25,502 nt of DNA from an uncultured Lachnospiraceae bacterium (GTDB taxonomy: Bacteria > Bacillota > Clostridia > Lachnospirales > Lachnospiraceae): NCBI GenBank assembly GCA_910578405.1, contig CAJTQO010000050.1, positions 1 through 25,502 of the forward strand, written 5' to 3'. The translations under genes were made by a program, and so were the position numbers. Below the pieces are notes generated by a model that saw only the letters and a program-made list of their open reading frames with translations, was not told the DNA's origin and did not search any database. Positions 6,792 through 14,546 of the stretch are shown here, one piece after another. Position 1 is the first letter of the stretch. Every line of letters starts with the position of its first letter.

Positions 6792-8732
6792 ATGAAAGTT
6801 TTGTTGGCAGCGGTGAATGCAAAATATATCCATTCTAATCCGGCAGTATACAGCCTGAAGGCATATGCAGAAGAGCGGATAGGGGTAAGCGGAAATGGGG
6901 AGGATGAGGTCTTTATAGAAATTGCAGAGTATACAATCAACCAGCGTAGCGGGGAAATCCTTTCTGACCTCTATGCCAGGAAACCGGATATAATGGCTTT
7001 TTCCTGTTATATATGGAATTGGAGGGTAGTGAGGGAATTGCTTGGGGATATTTGGAAGATTCTGCCTGGGATTCCTGTATGGCTGGGAGGGCCGGAGGTA
7101 TCTTATGACGCTGGGCAAGTTTTAAAGGAATTTCCGGTGGTTTGCGGTATTATGACAGGGGAAGGGGAACAGACTTTCCTGGAGTTAGTGGATTATTACC
7201 GAAAGGGTTGTGGGACAGTTATAGGCTGTGGGCAGAGGGATTGGCGGCAACAGGCTGGACAAGGCGGGCAGGAAGCTTTGAGGAGTGGGGAAAGCGCGTA
7301 TGGCCAAAGGGGCAGGACGGACGGGCTTAACCGTATACGTGGGATTGTGTACCGGGATGGAGAAAAAATAGTACAGACAGAGGAAAGGGATTTGCTGGAT
7401 ATGGATGAGATTCCTTTTTTTTATTATGCATACGATGGACTGGAAGCATTCCGAAACCGGATTATATATTATGAATCCAGCCGGGGCTGTCCTTTTCAAT
7501 GCAGTTATTGCCTGTCTTGCGTCAGCCGGGGGATACGGCTGCGCAGCATAGGGAAAGTAAAAAAAGAATTGCAGTTTTTCCTGGAGCATAAAGTCCCCCA
7601 AGTGAAATTTGTAGACCGGACATTTAATTGCAGCCGGGAGCATACTATGGAAATCTGGAAATATATTTGTGAACATGATAATGGCGTGACAAATTTCCAT
7701 TTTGAAGTGGAAGCGGATTTATTGTGCGGGGAGGAATTGGAATTGTTGGCCAGGATGCGCCCGGGTCTTGTACAGTTGGAGATAGGCGTGCAGTCAGTCA
7801 ATCCGGAAACTTTGCGGGAAATTTGCCGGTATACTGATTTGGAAAAGCTGCGCAAGGCAACGGCCAAGCTCCTGGAAAAGGAGAATGTGCATATTCATTT
7901 GGATTTGATTGCCGGGCTGCCTTTTGAGGATTATAATAGTTTCGGGCGTTCCTTTGACGAAGTGTATCAAATGAAGCCGCATCAATTACAGTTAGGATTT
8001 TTGAAGACGCTTAAAGGTTCGCCCATGCATGAAAAAGCTGACAGTTATGGTATAAAATACACTTCCCTGCCGCCTTATGAAGTGTTATACTCAAAGTGGA
8101 TTTCTTATGAAGAAATAGTCAGATTGAAAAAAGTGGAAGAAATGTTAGAGCTGTATTACAACAGCCGCCAGTTTACCCATACCCTTTCGGTATTGGAACA
8201 GCGGTTTCTTTCTCCCTTTGCTTTATATGAAGGTCTGGCGGATTACTATGAGGAGCAGGGGTATTTCCGAAACAGTCCCTCGCGGGTCTACCGATATGAA
8301 ACATTGCTAGGTTTTGCCCGCAGCAGGGATAGCGGACGGGAGGAACTCTACAGAGAGCTTTTAACTTATGATGTGTATTTGCGGGAAAATATGAAGAGCC
8401 GTCCGTCTTTTGCGAAAGAGATGCCGGATAAAGCATGGCTGCGCAGGCTGTATCAGGAGATAGAGGGTATGCCGGATGGTTTTGCGGACGGGATGGAATC
8501 CAGAATCAGAAGCAACAGGCAGAGATTCCATATAGAAGTGTTTCATTATCCGGTATGGCAGACAGGCGGGAAAGTGAATATGGAAAAATTGGGGAAACCA
8601 TGCGTGGTTTTGTTTGACTATGGGGAAAGGAATCCGTTGACAAAGGATGCAAGGACAATCACAATAAATTCAGATGACAAAGGTGACGGAAATGACAAAG
8701 AAAACAGAAGCGATATTAAAGTTATTGGATGA
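6792..8732 (+). CDS. B12-binding domain radical SAM protein (DUF4080 type)
   Basis: This 646-residue protein starts with a cobalamin-binding-like fold (LLAAVNAKYIHSNPAVYSLK, then DIMAFSCYIWN and WLGGPEVSYD). It continues into a radical SAM core with CPFQCSYC (Cys233, Cys237, Cys240; the CxxxCxxC cluster motif) and ends in a DUF4080-like C-terminal region. The family holds a [4Fe-4S] cluster and cleaves S-adenosylmethionine; no substrate is established for this subgroup. A Gly/Gln/Arg-rich loop (about residues 140-175) between the two domains looks like a lineage insert. ATG 6792 is chosen because homologous proteins begin at MKVLLAAVNAKY and GGGAGGG lies 12 nt upstream. Upstream in-frame starts add an unlikely basic leader. 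Its 3' end overlaps nth by 41 bp. Confidence 0.9.
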   Translation: MKVLLAAVNAKYIHSNPAVYSLKAYAEERIGVSGNGEDEVFIEIAEYTINQRSGEILSDLYARKPDIMAFSCYIWNWRVVRELLGDIWKILPGIPVWLGGPEVSYDAGQVLKEFPVVCGIMTGEGEQTFLELVDYYRKGCGTVIGCGQRDWRQQAGQGGQEALRSGESAYGQRGRTDGLNRIRGIVYRDGEKIVQTEERDLLDMDEIPFFYYAYDGLEAFRNRIIYYESSRGCPFQCSYCLSCVSRGIRLRSIGKVKKELQFFLEHKVPQVKFVDRTFNCSREHTMEIWKYICEHDNGVTNFHFEVEADLLCGEELELLARMRPGLVQLEIGVQSVNPETLREICRYTDLEKLRKATAKLLEKENVHIHLDLIAGLPFEDYNSFGRSFDEVYQMKPHQLQLGFLKTLKGSPMHEKADSYGIKYTSLPPYEVLYSKWISYEEIVRLKKVEEMLELYYNSRQFTHTLSVLEQRFLSPFALYEGLADYYEEQGYFRNSPSRVYRYETLLGFARSRDSGREELYRELLTYDVYLRENMKSRPSFAKEMPDKAWLRRLYQEIEGMPDGFADGMESRIRSNRQRFHIEVFHYPVWQTGGKVNMEKLGKPCVVLFDYGERNPLTKDARTITINSDDKGDGNDKENRSDIKVIG

Positions 8733-9333
8733 GAGATACGGCACGGATTACCGCTGTTCCCTGGAACATAAAAATGCGTGGCAGTTATTGGTGGCCACAA
8801 TATTGAGCGCCCAGTGTACAGACGCGAGGGTGAATATTGTCACAAAGGAGTTGTTCCGGAAATATCCCAGTGTGGAGGCTTTGGCGGGGGCAGAACTGGC
8901 AGAGCTGGAAAAGGATATCCATTCTACCGGATTTTACCGGAATAAAGCCAAAAATATTATTGCCTGCTGTAGGGAACTGGTTAGCAGATTTGATGGGGAA
9001 GTGCCAAGGTCATTGGAAGATTTGACATCACTGGCAGGGGTAGGAAGGAAGACAGCCAACGTGATACGAGGCAATATATATAATGACCCAAGTATTGTGG
9101 TAGATACCCATGTAAAAAGAATATCAAAAAAACTGGGACTGACAAAGGAGGATGAACCGGAAAAAGTAGAAAAAGATTTGATGAAAAAACTTCCGAAAGA
9201 TCATTGGATTCTTTGGAATATCCAGTTGATTACATTGGGAAGGGAAATTTGTAAGGCGCCCACACCCAAATGCAGTGAATGTTTCCTCACGGAATATTGC
9301 GATGATTTAAAAAAACGCGGCGGAGTATGCTAA
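8692..9333 (+). CDS. nth: Endonuclease III (DNA glycosylase/AP lyase)
   Basis: This base-excision repair enzyme removes oxidised pyrimidines and nicks at the abasic site. In the 213-residue product the helix-hairpin-helix reads LAGVGRKTANVI with catalytic Lys120. The catalytic aspartate is Asp138 in VVDTHVKRIS; both numbers equal those of the E. coli enzyme. The C-terminal [4Fe-4S] motif is C-x6-C-x2-C-x5-C (CKAPTPKCSECFLTEYC). ATG 8692 is preferred over ATG 8674 because AGGTGA lies 5 nt before it. It overlaps the end of the radical SAM gene in another frame, so translation is probably coupled. Confidence 0.96.
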   Translation: MTKKTEAILKLLDERYGTDYRCSLEHKNAWQLLVATILSAQCTDARVNIVTKELFRKYPSVEALAGAELAELEKDIHSTGFYRNKAKNIIACCRELVSRFDGEVPRSLEDLTSLAGVGRKTANVIRGNIYNDPSIVVDTHVKRISKKLGLTKEDEPEKVEKDLMKKLPKDHWILWNIQLITLGREICKAPTPKCSECFLTEYCDDLKKRGGVC

Positions 9334-9467
9334 CGGTAATTTACCGGGATGACGCACTATGACTTCAAAAGTTAGGATGAGGGTTTAAAGTTTTTGCCGC
9401 CTCAAAAAGAGTGAGTGAAGGAAAGTGGGATTTTAGCGCAGGCGCAGGAGGGGTTAGGAGAATAGGA

Positions 9468-10178
9468 ATGACAGACAATTATACGGCGCTGGATTTAGAG
9501 ACGACAGGATTAAATCCCAAGCTGGATAAGATTATCGAAATTGGCGCGGTAAAGATACGGGGCGGCAGAGAGGAAGGGTATTTTCAGCGCCTTGTAAATC
9601 CTGGCAGGGCGCTGGAGGAGCAAGTATGCAAATTGACAGGGATAAACGATGGGATGTTAGCGGAAGCTTTGGATATCGGACAAGTATTAGAACCGTTGCT
9701 TGCCTTTATCGGTGAAGATATCCTGGTAGGCCACCGTATTTTATTTGACTATTCTTTTGTCAAAAAGGCAGCGGTGAACCAGGGACATTCTTTTGAAAAA
9801 AAGGGAGTGGATACGTTAAAGCTGGCAAGAAAGTTTCTGCCGGATGCAGAGAGTAGGAAGCTGGAATATCTATGCGGTTATTATGGCATTGTTTCCACTG
9901 CCCATCGTGCGCTGGAGGATGCAAGAGCGGCGTCAGAGCTGTATTTAAAGTTTGCAGAGCTTTATGGAGAGGGAAGGGAAGGGGAGTTTGAACCGCAGCC
10001 GCTGGTTTACCGTACAAAAAAAGAGGTTCCCATTACGAAACCTCAAAAAGAGCGGTTATATAAATTGCTCAACAGGCATAAAATAGCTATAGAATGCGAT
10101 GTTGACAAGCTGACGAGAAATGAAGCGGACAGGCTTATGGCTCAAATTCTTGTAAAATACGGACGATCCGGTTTTTAG
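9468..10178 (+). CDS. DEDDh 3'-5' exonuclease (DnaQ/PolC epsilon-like)
   Basis: The 236-residue protein has an N-terminal RNase H-fold exonuclease with all DEDDh metal ligands visible: Asp9 and Glu11 (ALDLETTGLNP), Asp94 (VGHRILFDYSF), His146 and Asp151 (AHRALEDARAA). It resembles the proofreading domain of PolC and stand-alone DnaQ-like proteins. The C-terminal ~60 residues (ITKPQKERLYKLLNRHKI...) form a separate small helical region. AGGAG at 9456-9460 is 7 nt before ATG 9468. The 134-bp gap after nth holds a short palindrome CGGTAATTTACCG (just past the nth stop) and nothing else. Its 3' end overlaps the convergent hypothetical gene by 44 bp. A role in DNA repair or maintenance is likely but unproven. 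Confidence 0.9.
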   Translation: MTDNYTALDLETTGLNPKLDKIIEIGAVKIRGGREEGYFQRLVNPGRALEEQVCKLTGINDGMLAEALDIGQVLEPLLAFIGEDILVGHRILFDYSFVKKAAVNQGHSFEKKGVDTLKLARKFLPDAESRKLEYLCGYYGIVSTAHRALEDARAASELYLKFAELYGEGREGEFEPQPLVYRTKKEVPITKPQKERLYKLLNRHKIAIECDVDKLTRNEADRLMAQILVKYGRSGF

Positions 10179-10743
10179 CCACAGGCGTTAATTGTTCGGC
10201 GCAAGCCTTTAACCTGGCAATTCCATCCGCATCGCCTTCCGCTTTATAGATAGAGGCAAGAAGGCGGTAGGTATTGCCCACATCTGTGTTGGTGGAAATA
10301 GAAAATTCAAGAATTTGCCGGGCTTCTGCCACATAGCCTTCCCCGTATAGCTTATCTGCCCATTTTTGCAGTGTGCAGGCAAGGGTGGTATAATTTTGGT
10401 CATACCGCATCAGAAGGTCAATATTGGGCGCGCCATACATCAGTTTCAGGTCAGTGTTGGTAAGGCCGGTAAAGTTTACAATGGGTGAGTCGGAAAGGGA
10501 GAGGAGCGTTTGCTGGCATTCCGAAACCGTTCCTTCTTCTGCCATCGTATCCATAGGGAGGGCATCAAAGGGAATTGTGATATAATTTAGATGTTCAAGA
10601 GATTTGCGGCGTGTGTTATTGGCCATATATTCCCTTTCCCAGAAAGAAGTTCGCTGCTTTTCCATATGGCGCCTGGATTTGGAAATCTCATAGGAAACCA
10701 ATATAAGGAATACGATAAAACTTGCAAAAAAAGGTAAATTCAT
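10135..10743 (-). CDS. Membrane-anchored hypothetical protein with TPR-like tail
   Basis: The family is not recognised. The 202-residue product starts with one hydrophobic helix (NLPFFASFIVFLILVSYEI), then a basic segment. Residues ~60-200 form a soluble, mostly helical region that looks like tetratricopeptide pairs (KWADKLYGEGYVAEARQILE, then YRLLASIYKAEGDADGIARL). The N-terminal anchor and helical repeats suggest an inner-face scaffold or protein-interaction role, which is inference. The start is at 10743 because AAAGGAT lies just upstream; a longer frame to 10851 would overlap the divergent microprotein gene. Its 3' end converges on the exonuclease gene with a 44-bp overlap. The start codon lies within the spacer/-10 region of the opposing promoter. 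Confidence 0.75.
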   Translation of the reverse strand: MNLPFFASFIVFLILVSYEISKSRRHMEKQRTSFWEREYMANNTRRKSLEHLNYITIPFDALPMDTMAEEGTVSECQQTLLSLSDSPIVNFTGLTNTDLKLMYGAPNIDLLMRYDQNYTTLACTLQKWADKLYGEGYVAEARQILEFSISTNTDVGNTYRLLASIYKAEGDADGIARLKACAEQLTPVAKNRIVRILQEFEP

Positions 10744-10750
10744 ATATAAT
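10722..10750 (+). promoter_or_regulatory. Consensus sigma-A promoter for the microprotein-VanW unit
   Basis: The -35 is TTGCAA (10722-10727) and the -10 is TATAAT (10745-10750), with a 17-bp spacer. The predicted start near 10757 leaves a ~33-nt leader to the ATG at 10790. The -10 overlaps the start codon of the gene on the opposite strand, so the two transcripts may interfere. Confidence 0.7.
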
Positions 10751-10789
10751 ATCCTTTCAAGTAGAAGAATCACCCGGAGGTTGGTTAAT

Positions 10790-10897
10790 ATGTTTGATTT
10801 ACACAACAAAAAGAAGCAAAGGATTGCATCATCCGTCATTATTATTATCATAGTATTGGCAATGCTTATTCCAACTTTATCATATTTTATTTTTTAG
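10790..10897 (+). CDS. 35-aa single-pass membrane microprotein
   Basis: This small gene is preceded by GGAGG (10776-10780) 9 nt before ATG and ends with TAG at 10895-10897, 17 nt before the VanW gene start. The peptide has a short basic cytosolic start (MFDLHNKKKQRIASS) and a hydrophobic helix rich in Ile/Val/Leu (VIIIIIVLAMLIPTLSYFIF). The strong RBS, dedicated consensus promoter and clean spacing argue that it is real. Its function is unknown. By position it may assist export or membrane placement of the VanW/G5 protein. Membrane topology of N-in is inferred from the lysine-rich N-terminus. Confidence 0.75.
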   Translation: MFDLHNKKKQRIASSVIIIIIVLAMLIPTLSYFIF

Positions 10898-10914
10898 TAC
10901 AAGTAGGAGAGGTT

Positions 10915-12948
10915 ATGAAAAATATAAGGAAAATGTCATTTTTTTTCACGATTGCTACAACTGCCGCTTTTTTGCAGCCGCAGCCTGTATCTGCGCAATC
11001 CATTGAACAAAATGTGGTGGAAACAACGGCAGGAGCGGAAAGCGGGACTGTAGCAGAAACTGACGGGAATTCTGATATGGATGGAGACAGCGCCGGGAAA
11101 GCGATAGATGAAAAGGAAGGGGACGGCGCCGCCACGGTTGGCCATGGAGGCATCACAGATAATGACAGTGCAGAAGGAAATAATGCTGCGTATGAAAACA
11201 GCGTTGGAGATGATGAGACTATTACGGATGGGGGCAACGTTGCAGGTGGAGACAACAGCTCAAAGGAAGACACTGTCGCAGATGGGGACGCCATTGCAGA
11301 TAGAGACATCATCACAGATGGGGACGCCATTGCAGATGGAGACACTATTGCAGATGGAGACACCATCGCAGATGGAGACACCATCGCAGATGGTGTTTAT
11401 ATAGGAACAATAGATGTCTCCGGTTTAACAATGGAGCAGGCAATTGATAAAGTGGAAGCGCATATTGAGGAGCTGAAAAGCCGGAGTCTGGCGCTGGATG
11501 TAATCAATGGCAACCAGGTTACGGTGACAGTTGGGGAGCTTGGCCTGATTTGGGGCAATCCGGAAGCGGCGAAAGATGCGGTGGCTCTTGGGAAAAAGGG
11601 GAATGTGGTGCAGCGTTACAAGGCATTGCAGGATTTGCGTCATGAAAATCATGTGTTTGACTTAGCGTATGATTTGGACAAAGAATTAATCCGTCAGTTT
11701 TTGGCTGAGCAATGCACGCAGTATAATTCGGAAGCGAAGGATGCTGTGCTGACGAAAACAGAAAGCGGCTTTTCCGTTACGCCTGGAACCGTTGGATATG
11801 TGGTGGATGAAGAAGCTTCTTTAAATGCAATATACGATTATCTGACCCAGGAATGGAATTTGGAAAATGCGCAGTTGGAGCTTGTGGCAAAGGTGGAAGA
11901 ACCCAGAGGGACGGAAGAAGAATTGTCACAGGTTCGGGATGTGCTTGGGACTTTTTCCACCAATTTCAGTTCTTCCGGCTCTTCCAGGAGCGCGAATGTA
12001 ACAAATGGGTGTGACCTGATTGCAGGCACAACGTTGTATCCCGGGGATGAATTTTCCACGTATGAGGCAGTATCGCCTTTTTCCAAAGAGAACGGATATT
12101 TTATGGCGGGTTCTTATCTGAATGGGCAGGTAGTGGACAGTCTGGGCGGCGGCATCTGTCAAGTGTCAACTACTTTGTACAATGCGGTGTTGCTGGCAGA
12201 ATTGGAAGTGACGGAACGGCATAACCATTCTATGATTGTAAGCTATGTGGATCCTTCAGCCGATGCGGCAATTGCCGAATCGGCAGGTAAAGACTTTAAA
12301 TTTGTGAACAATACCGGGCATCCGGTTTATATTGACGGATATGTACAGGGGAAGGACATTACTTTTACTATTTATGGAGTGGAAACCAGGCCGGAAAGCC
12401 GTGAAGTGGAATATGTCAGTGAAGTGCTTTCGGTGATTCGTCCGGAAAGCGATATTATTCACACAGACGTGGCCATGCCTCTTGGGAAAGTGGTTTCACA
12501 GTCGGCCCATATCGGATATAAGGCAGAACTGTGGAAAGTAGTCAGAGAGAACGGTACGGAAGTGAGCCGTGAGCAGATTAACAGCAGCAGTTATAAGATG
12601 GTGCCGCGGACGGCTACGGTAGGTTTATCTACCAATGATGTAAATGCGTATAATGAAATGCTGGCGGCAGTGTCAACCAATAATATAGATCATGTGAAAA
12701 ATGTGGCGGCAGCCCTGGCCCAGTTTGCAACTCCGGCTGTTCCGGCGGAGCAACAGCCAGGCGTTCCTGCAGACCAACAACCACCAGCGCAGCCCCCGGC
12801 GGAGCAGCCGCCAGTAGAACAACCACCAGTGGAGCAGCCTCCGGCAGTAGAGCAACCTCCGGTAGAACAACCGCCAGTGGAGCAACCTCCGGCAGAACAA
12901 CCGCCAGTGGAACAGCCTCCGGCAGAGGAACCCCAGCCGGAAGGGTAA
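10915..12948 (+). CDS. Secreted VanW/G5-domain cell-envelope protein with acidic and proline repeats
   Basis: This 677-residue protein has a signal peptide (cleavage after Ala27, PVSA-QS). An acidic region follows (about residues 35-160) containing a Thr/Ile-Ala-Asp-Gly-Asp repeat, then peptidoglycan-binding-4-like domains (about 165-325; VDVSGLTMEQAIDKVE type), and the VanW domain (about 350-460; ATTLYPGDEFS-like segment, LGGGICQVSTTLYNAVL, ERHNHSM). A G5 domain lies at about 495-565, and the tail repeats PPVEQ/PPAEQ. Proteins of this layout act at the cell wall; VanW's molecular activity is not established. No LPXTG sorting signal or C-terminal anchor is seen, so it is likely secreted or wall-associated through its domains. 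AGGAGAGG lies directly before ATG 10915. It is probably co-transcribed with the upstream microprotein. Confidence 0.92.
   Translation: MKNIRKMSFFFTIATTAAFLQPQPVSAQSIEQNVVETTAGAESGTVAETDGNSDMDGDSAGKAIDEKEGDGAATVGHGGITDNDSAEGNNAAYENSVGDDETITDGGNVAGGDNSSKEDTVADGDAIADRDIITDGDAIADGDTIADGDTIADGDTIADGVYIGTIDVSGLTMEQAIDKVEAHIEELKSRSLALDVINGNQVTVTVGELGLIWGNPEAAKDAVALGKKGNVVQRYKALQDLRHENHVFDLAYDLDKELIRQFLAEQCTQYNSEAKDAVLTKTESGFSVTPGTVGYVVDEEASLNAIYDYLTQEWNLENAQLELVAKVEEPRGTEEELSQVRDVLGTFSTNFSSSGSSRSANVTNGCDLIAGTTLYPGDEFSTYEAVSPFSKENGYFMAGSYLNGQVVDSLGGGICQVSTTLYNAVLLAELEVTERHNHSMIVSYVDPSADAAIAESAGKDFKFVNNTGHPVYIDGYVQGKDITFTIYGVETRPESREVEYVSEVLSVIRPESDIIHTDVAMPLGKVVSQSAHIGYKAELWKVVRENGTEVSREQINSSSYKMVPRTATVGLSTNDVNAYNEMLAAVSTNNIDHVKNVAAALAQFATPAVPAEQQPGVPADQQPPAQPPAEQPPVEQPPVEQPPAVEQPPVEQPPVEQPPAEQPPVEQPPAEEPQPEG
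11269..11394 (+). repeat. Seven tandem 18-bp units in the VanW gene
   Basis: Seven in-frame 18-bp units (gac-acc-atc-gca-gat-gga type) lie end to end. The last four are nearly identical and the first three more diverged. Each encodes D-x-I/V-A-D-G. The gradient of identity suggests recent expansion by slippage at the 3' side. It forms an acidic, probably flexible spacer between signal peptide and folded domains. Confidence 0.9.
12763..12945 (+). repeat. Proline-rich C-terminal repeat of the VanW protein
   Basis: Degenerate 15-bp units encode PPVEQ or PPAEQ about ten times before the stop, with one PPAVEQ variant. Such tails often cross or bind the cell wall. The repeat explains spurious long opposite-strand frames here. 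Confidence 0.9.
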
Positions 12949-13038
12949 CATGGAGGGCAAAAACCGTATTCTATGTTGGAAGGCGGCAGGTTTGGGTGGC
13001 AAAGTATGGTAAGGATATGCCAGGAAGCGGCGGTAATA

Positions 13039-14019
13039 ATGAGAGTGGGCAAATTAACAGGAAATGTATGGAAACGTTCTGTTTGGAAACAGATGCGGAC
13101 AAAAAGGGATGAAGTACGGATGGGCGCAGGAGAAGGGGATGACTGCGCTCTTTTTTCTTTGGGTGATGGCAGGGAGCCTGCCATATCCGTGTATACAGTT
13201 GAAGGGGAAAATATGGTGAAACATGCCGTACATGGAGCAGCCAATGCAGTGGCCGCTTCCGGAGCCGAACCGCTTGCTGTGTTTTTTTCTATGCTGCTAC
13301 CTGAAACGATACAGGAAGCTTGTATCCAGGATATGATGGTAAAACTGGAGGAAGTGTGCAGCGGTTTGCATATTCAGGCGGCAGGAGACAATATACGGAT
13401 TACAAAAGCAGTAAAGAGTCCAATTCTTACAGTTACAGGCATTGGGGCATGGCCAGGGGCGGATGCAGTCTCTGTGAAAAGGATAAAGCCTGGACAGGAT
13501 ATTGTAGTGAGTAAGTGGATTGGGTTGGAAGGGACGGCAATTTTGGCCAGAGAGCGGCAGACGGAATTATTGGAAAAATATCCGCTTCGATGGATGGAAG
13601 AGGCAAAAGAGTTTGACCGCTTCCTTTCTACTGTTCCGGAGGCCGCCACCGCCATTAAGTCCGGCGTTTGCGCTATGCATGGTGTGGCAGAGGGCGGAAT
13701 ATTCGGCGCGCTCTGGGAGCTGGCAGAGGGAGCAGGCGTTGGACTGGATATAGATTTGGGGGAAATCCCAATTAAACAGGAAACCATTGAGATTTGTGAG
13801 TTTTTCGAAATAAACCCATATTGTCTGTTATCGGGAGGAAGTCTGCTGATGATTGCGGATAACGGATACGATTTGGTAAGGGATTTGGCAAGGGAGCATA
13901 TCAGCGCTACGGTAATCGGGAAAACGACAGACAGCAAAGACCGGGTAGTCAGGAAAGAAGAGGAGAGGCGTTTTTTAGAACGGCCCAAGCCGGATGAGCT
14001 TTATAAAGCATTAAATTAG
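13039..14019 (+). CDS. AIR synthase-related protein (HypE/PurM/ThiL-like)
   Basis: This 326-residue protein has the two-lobed AIR synthase fold. The N-terminal lobe carries the ATP/metal motif GEGDDCALFSL (family: GDD.A) and AVHGAANAVAASGAEPLA (family: ...N.ivamGa.P). A glycine-rich GGDN-like turn appears as AAGDNIRITKA. The C-terminal lobe has MHGVAEGGIFGALWELAEGA and LLSGGSLLM. Annotated relatives are called hydrogenase maturation factor or AIR synthase, but no hyp genes are near, so the substrate is unknown. ATG 13039 is chosen because homology begins at MRVGKLTGNVWKRSV; the frame is open back to 12973. It follows the VanW gene with no clear terminator between. Confidence 0.85.
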   Translation: MRVGKLTGNVWKRSVWKQMRTKRDEVRMGAGEGDDCALFSLGDGREPAISVYTVEGENMVKHAVHGAANAVAASGAEPLAVFFSMLLPETIQEACIQDMMVKLEEVCSGLHIQAAGDNIRITKAVKSPILTVTGIGAWPGADAVSVKRIKPGQDIVVSKWIGLEGTAILARERQTELLEKYPLRWMEEAKEFDRFLSTVPEAATAIKSGVCAMHGVAEGGIFGALWELAEGAGVGLDIDLGEIPIKQETIEICEFFEINPYCLLSGGSLLMIADNGYDLVRDLAREHISATVIGKTTDSKDRVVRKEEERRFLERPKPDELYKALN

Positions 14020-14063
14020 ACGGAAATTTAAATCCGAAGAGAAAATGGAGGAAAAGAAAAGGG

Positions 14064-14546
14064 ATGAGAGAGCAGATTTTATCAATTATAGAAAGGAACA
14101 GCCGGATTGGTTTAAAAGAACTGGCAGTGATTCTTGGAGTGGAAGAGATTGATGTAGTCAATGAATTAGCGGCAATGGAGAAAGAAGGCATTATTTGCGG
14201 TTATCATACAATGATAGATTGGGAAAAGACGGCAATCGAGAAAGTGACGGCGCTGATTGAAGTGCGTGTGACGCCGCAGAGAGGGCAGGGTTTTGATAAC
14301 ATTGCAGAGAGGATTTATAAATATCCGGAAGTAAACAGTGTCTATTTGATTTCCGGCGGTTATGACTTGTTAATAACTTTAGAAGGGAAGTCCTTAAAGG
14401 AGGTGTCCAAGTTTGTTTCTGACAAACTGTCTACCTTGGAAACTGTGCTTAGTACAGCGACGCATTTTATTTTAAAAAAGTATAAGGATCATGGGACGAT
14501 ACTGGCGAAAAAATACGAAGATGAAAGGGAGAAAATTACACCATGA
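14064..14546 (+). CDS. Lrp/AsnC-family transcriptional regulator
   Basis: The 160-residue protein has an N-terminal HTH (about residues 5-50; NSRIGLKELAVILGVEEIDV) and a C-terminal RAM/ACT-like effector domain (VNSVYLISGGYDLLITLEG). Members sense amino acids and form octamers. Its stop overlaps the start of the aminotransferase (ATGA), so the two are co-expressed, and control of that amino-acid step is the natural inference. It could autoregulate from the short 44-bp gap after the AIR synthase gene; no promoter is evident there. Confidence 0.92.
   Translation: MREQILSIIERNSRIGLKELAVILGVEEIDVVNELAAMEKEGIICGYHTMIDWEKTAIEKVTALIEVRVTPQRGQGFDNIAERIYKYPEVNSVYLISGGYDLLITLEGKSLKEVSKFVSDKLSTLETVLSTATHFILKKYKDHGTILAKKYEDEREKITP

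Noticed and set aside
10887..11384. Minus-strand frame rich in Ser/Pro/Ala
   Set aside because: It is the shadow of the 18-bp repeat; no RBS and low-complexity product.
11269..11394. CRISPR-like regular repeats
   Set aside because: There are no spacers; the units are contiguous, in frame and encode a protein repeat.
12690..13244. Minus-strand frame with Gly/Cys/Ser repeats
   Set aside because: It is the opposite-strand shadow of the proline repeat in the VanW gene.
13374..13988. Long minus-strand frame in the AIR synthase gene
   Set aside because: It is a mirror of a well-supported coding region with no RBS and no family motif.
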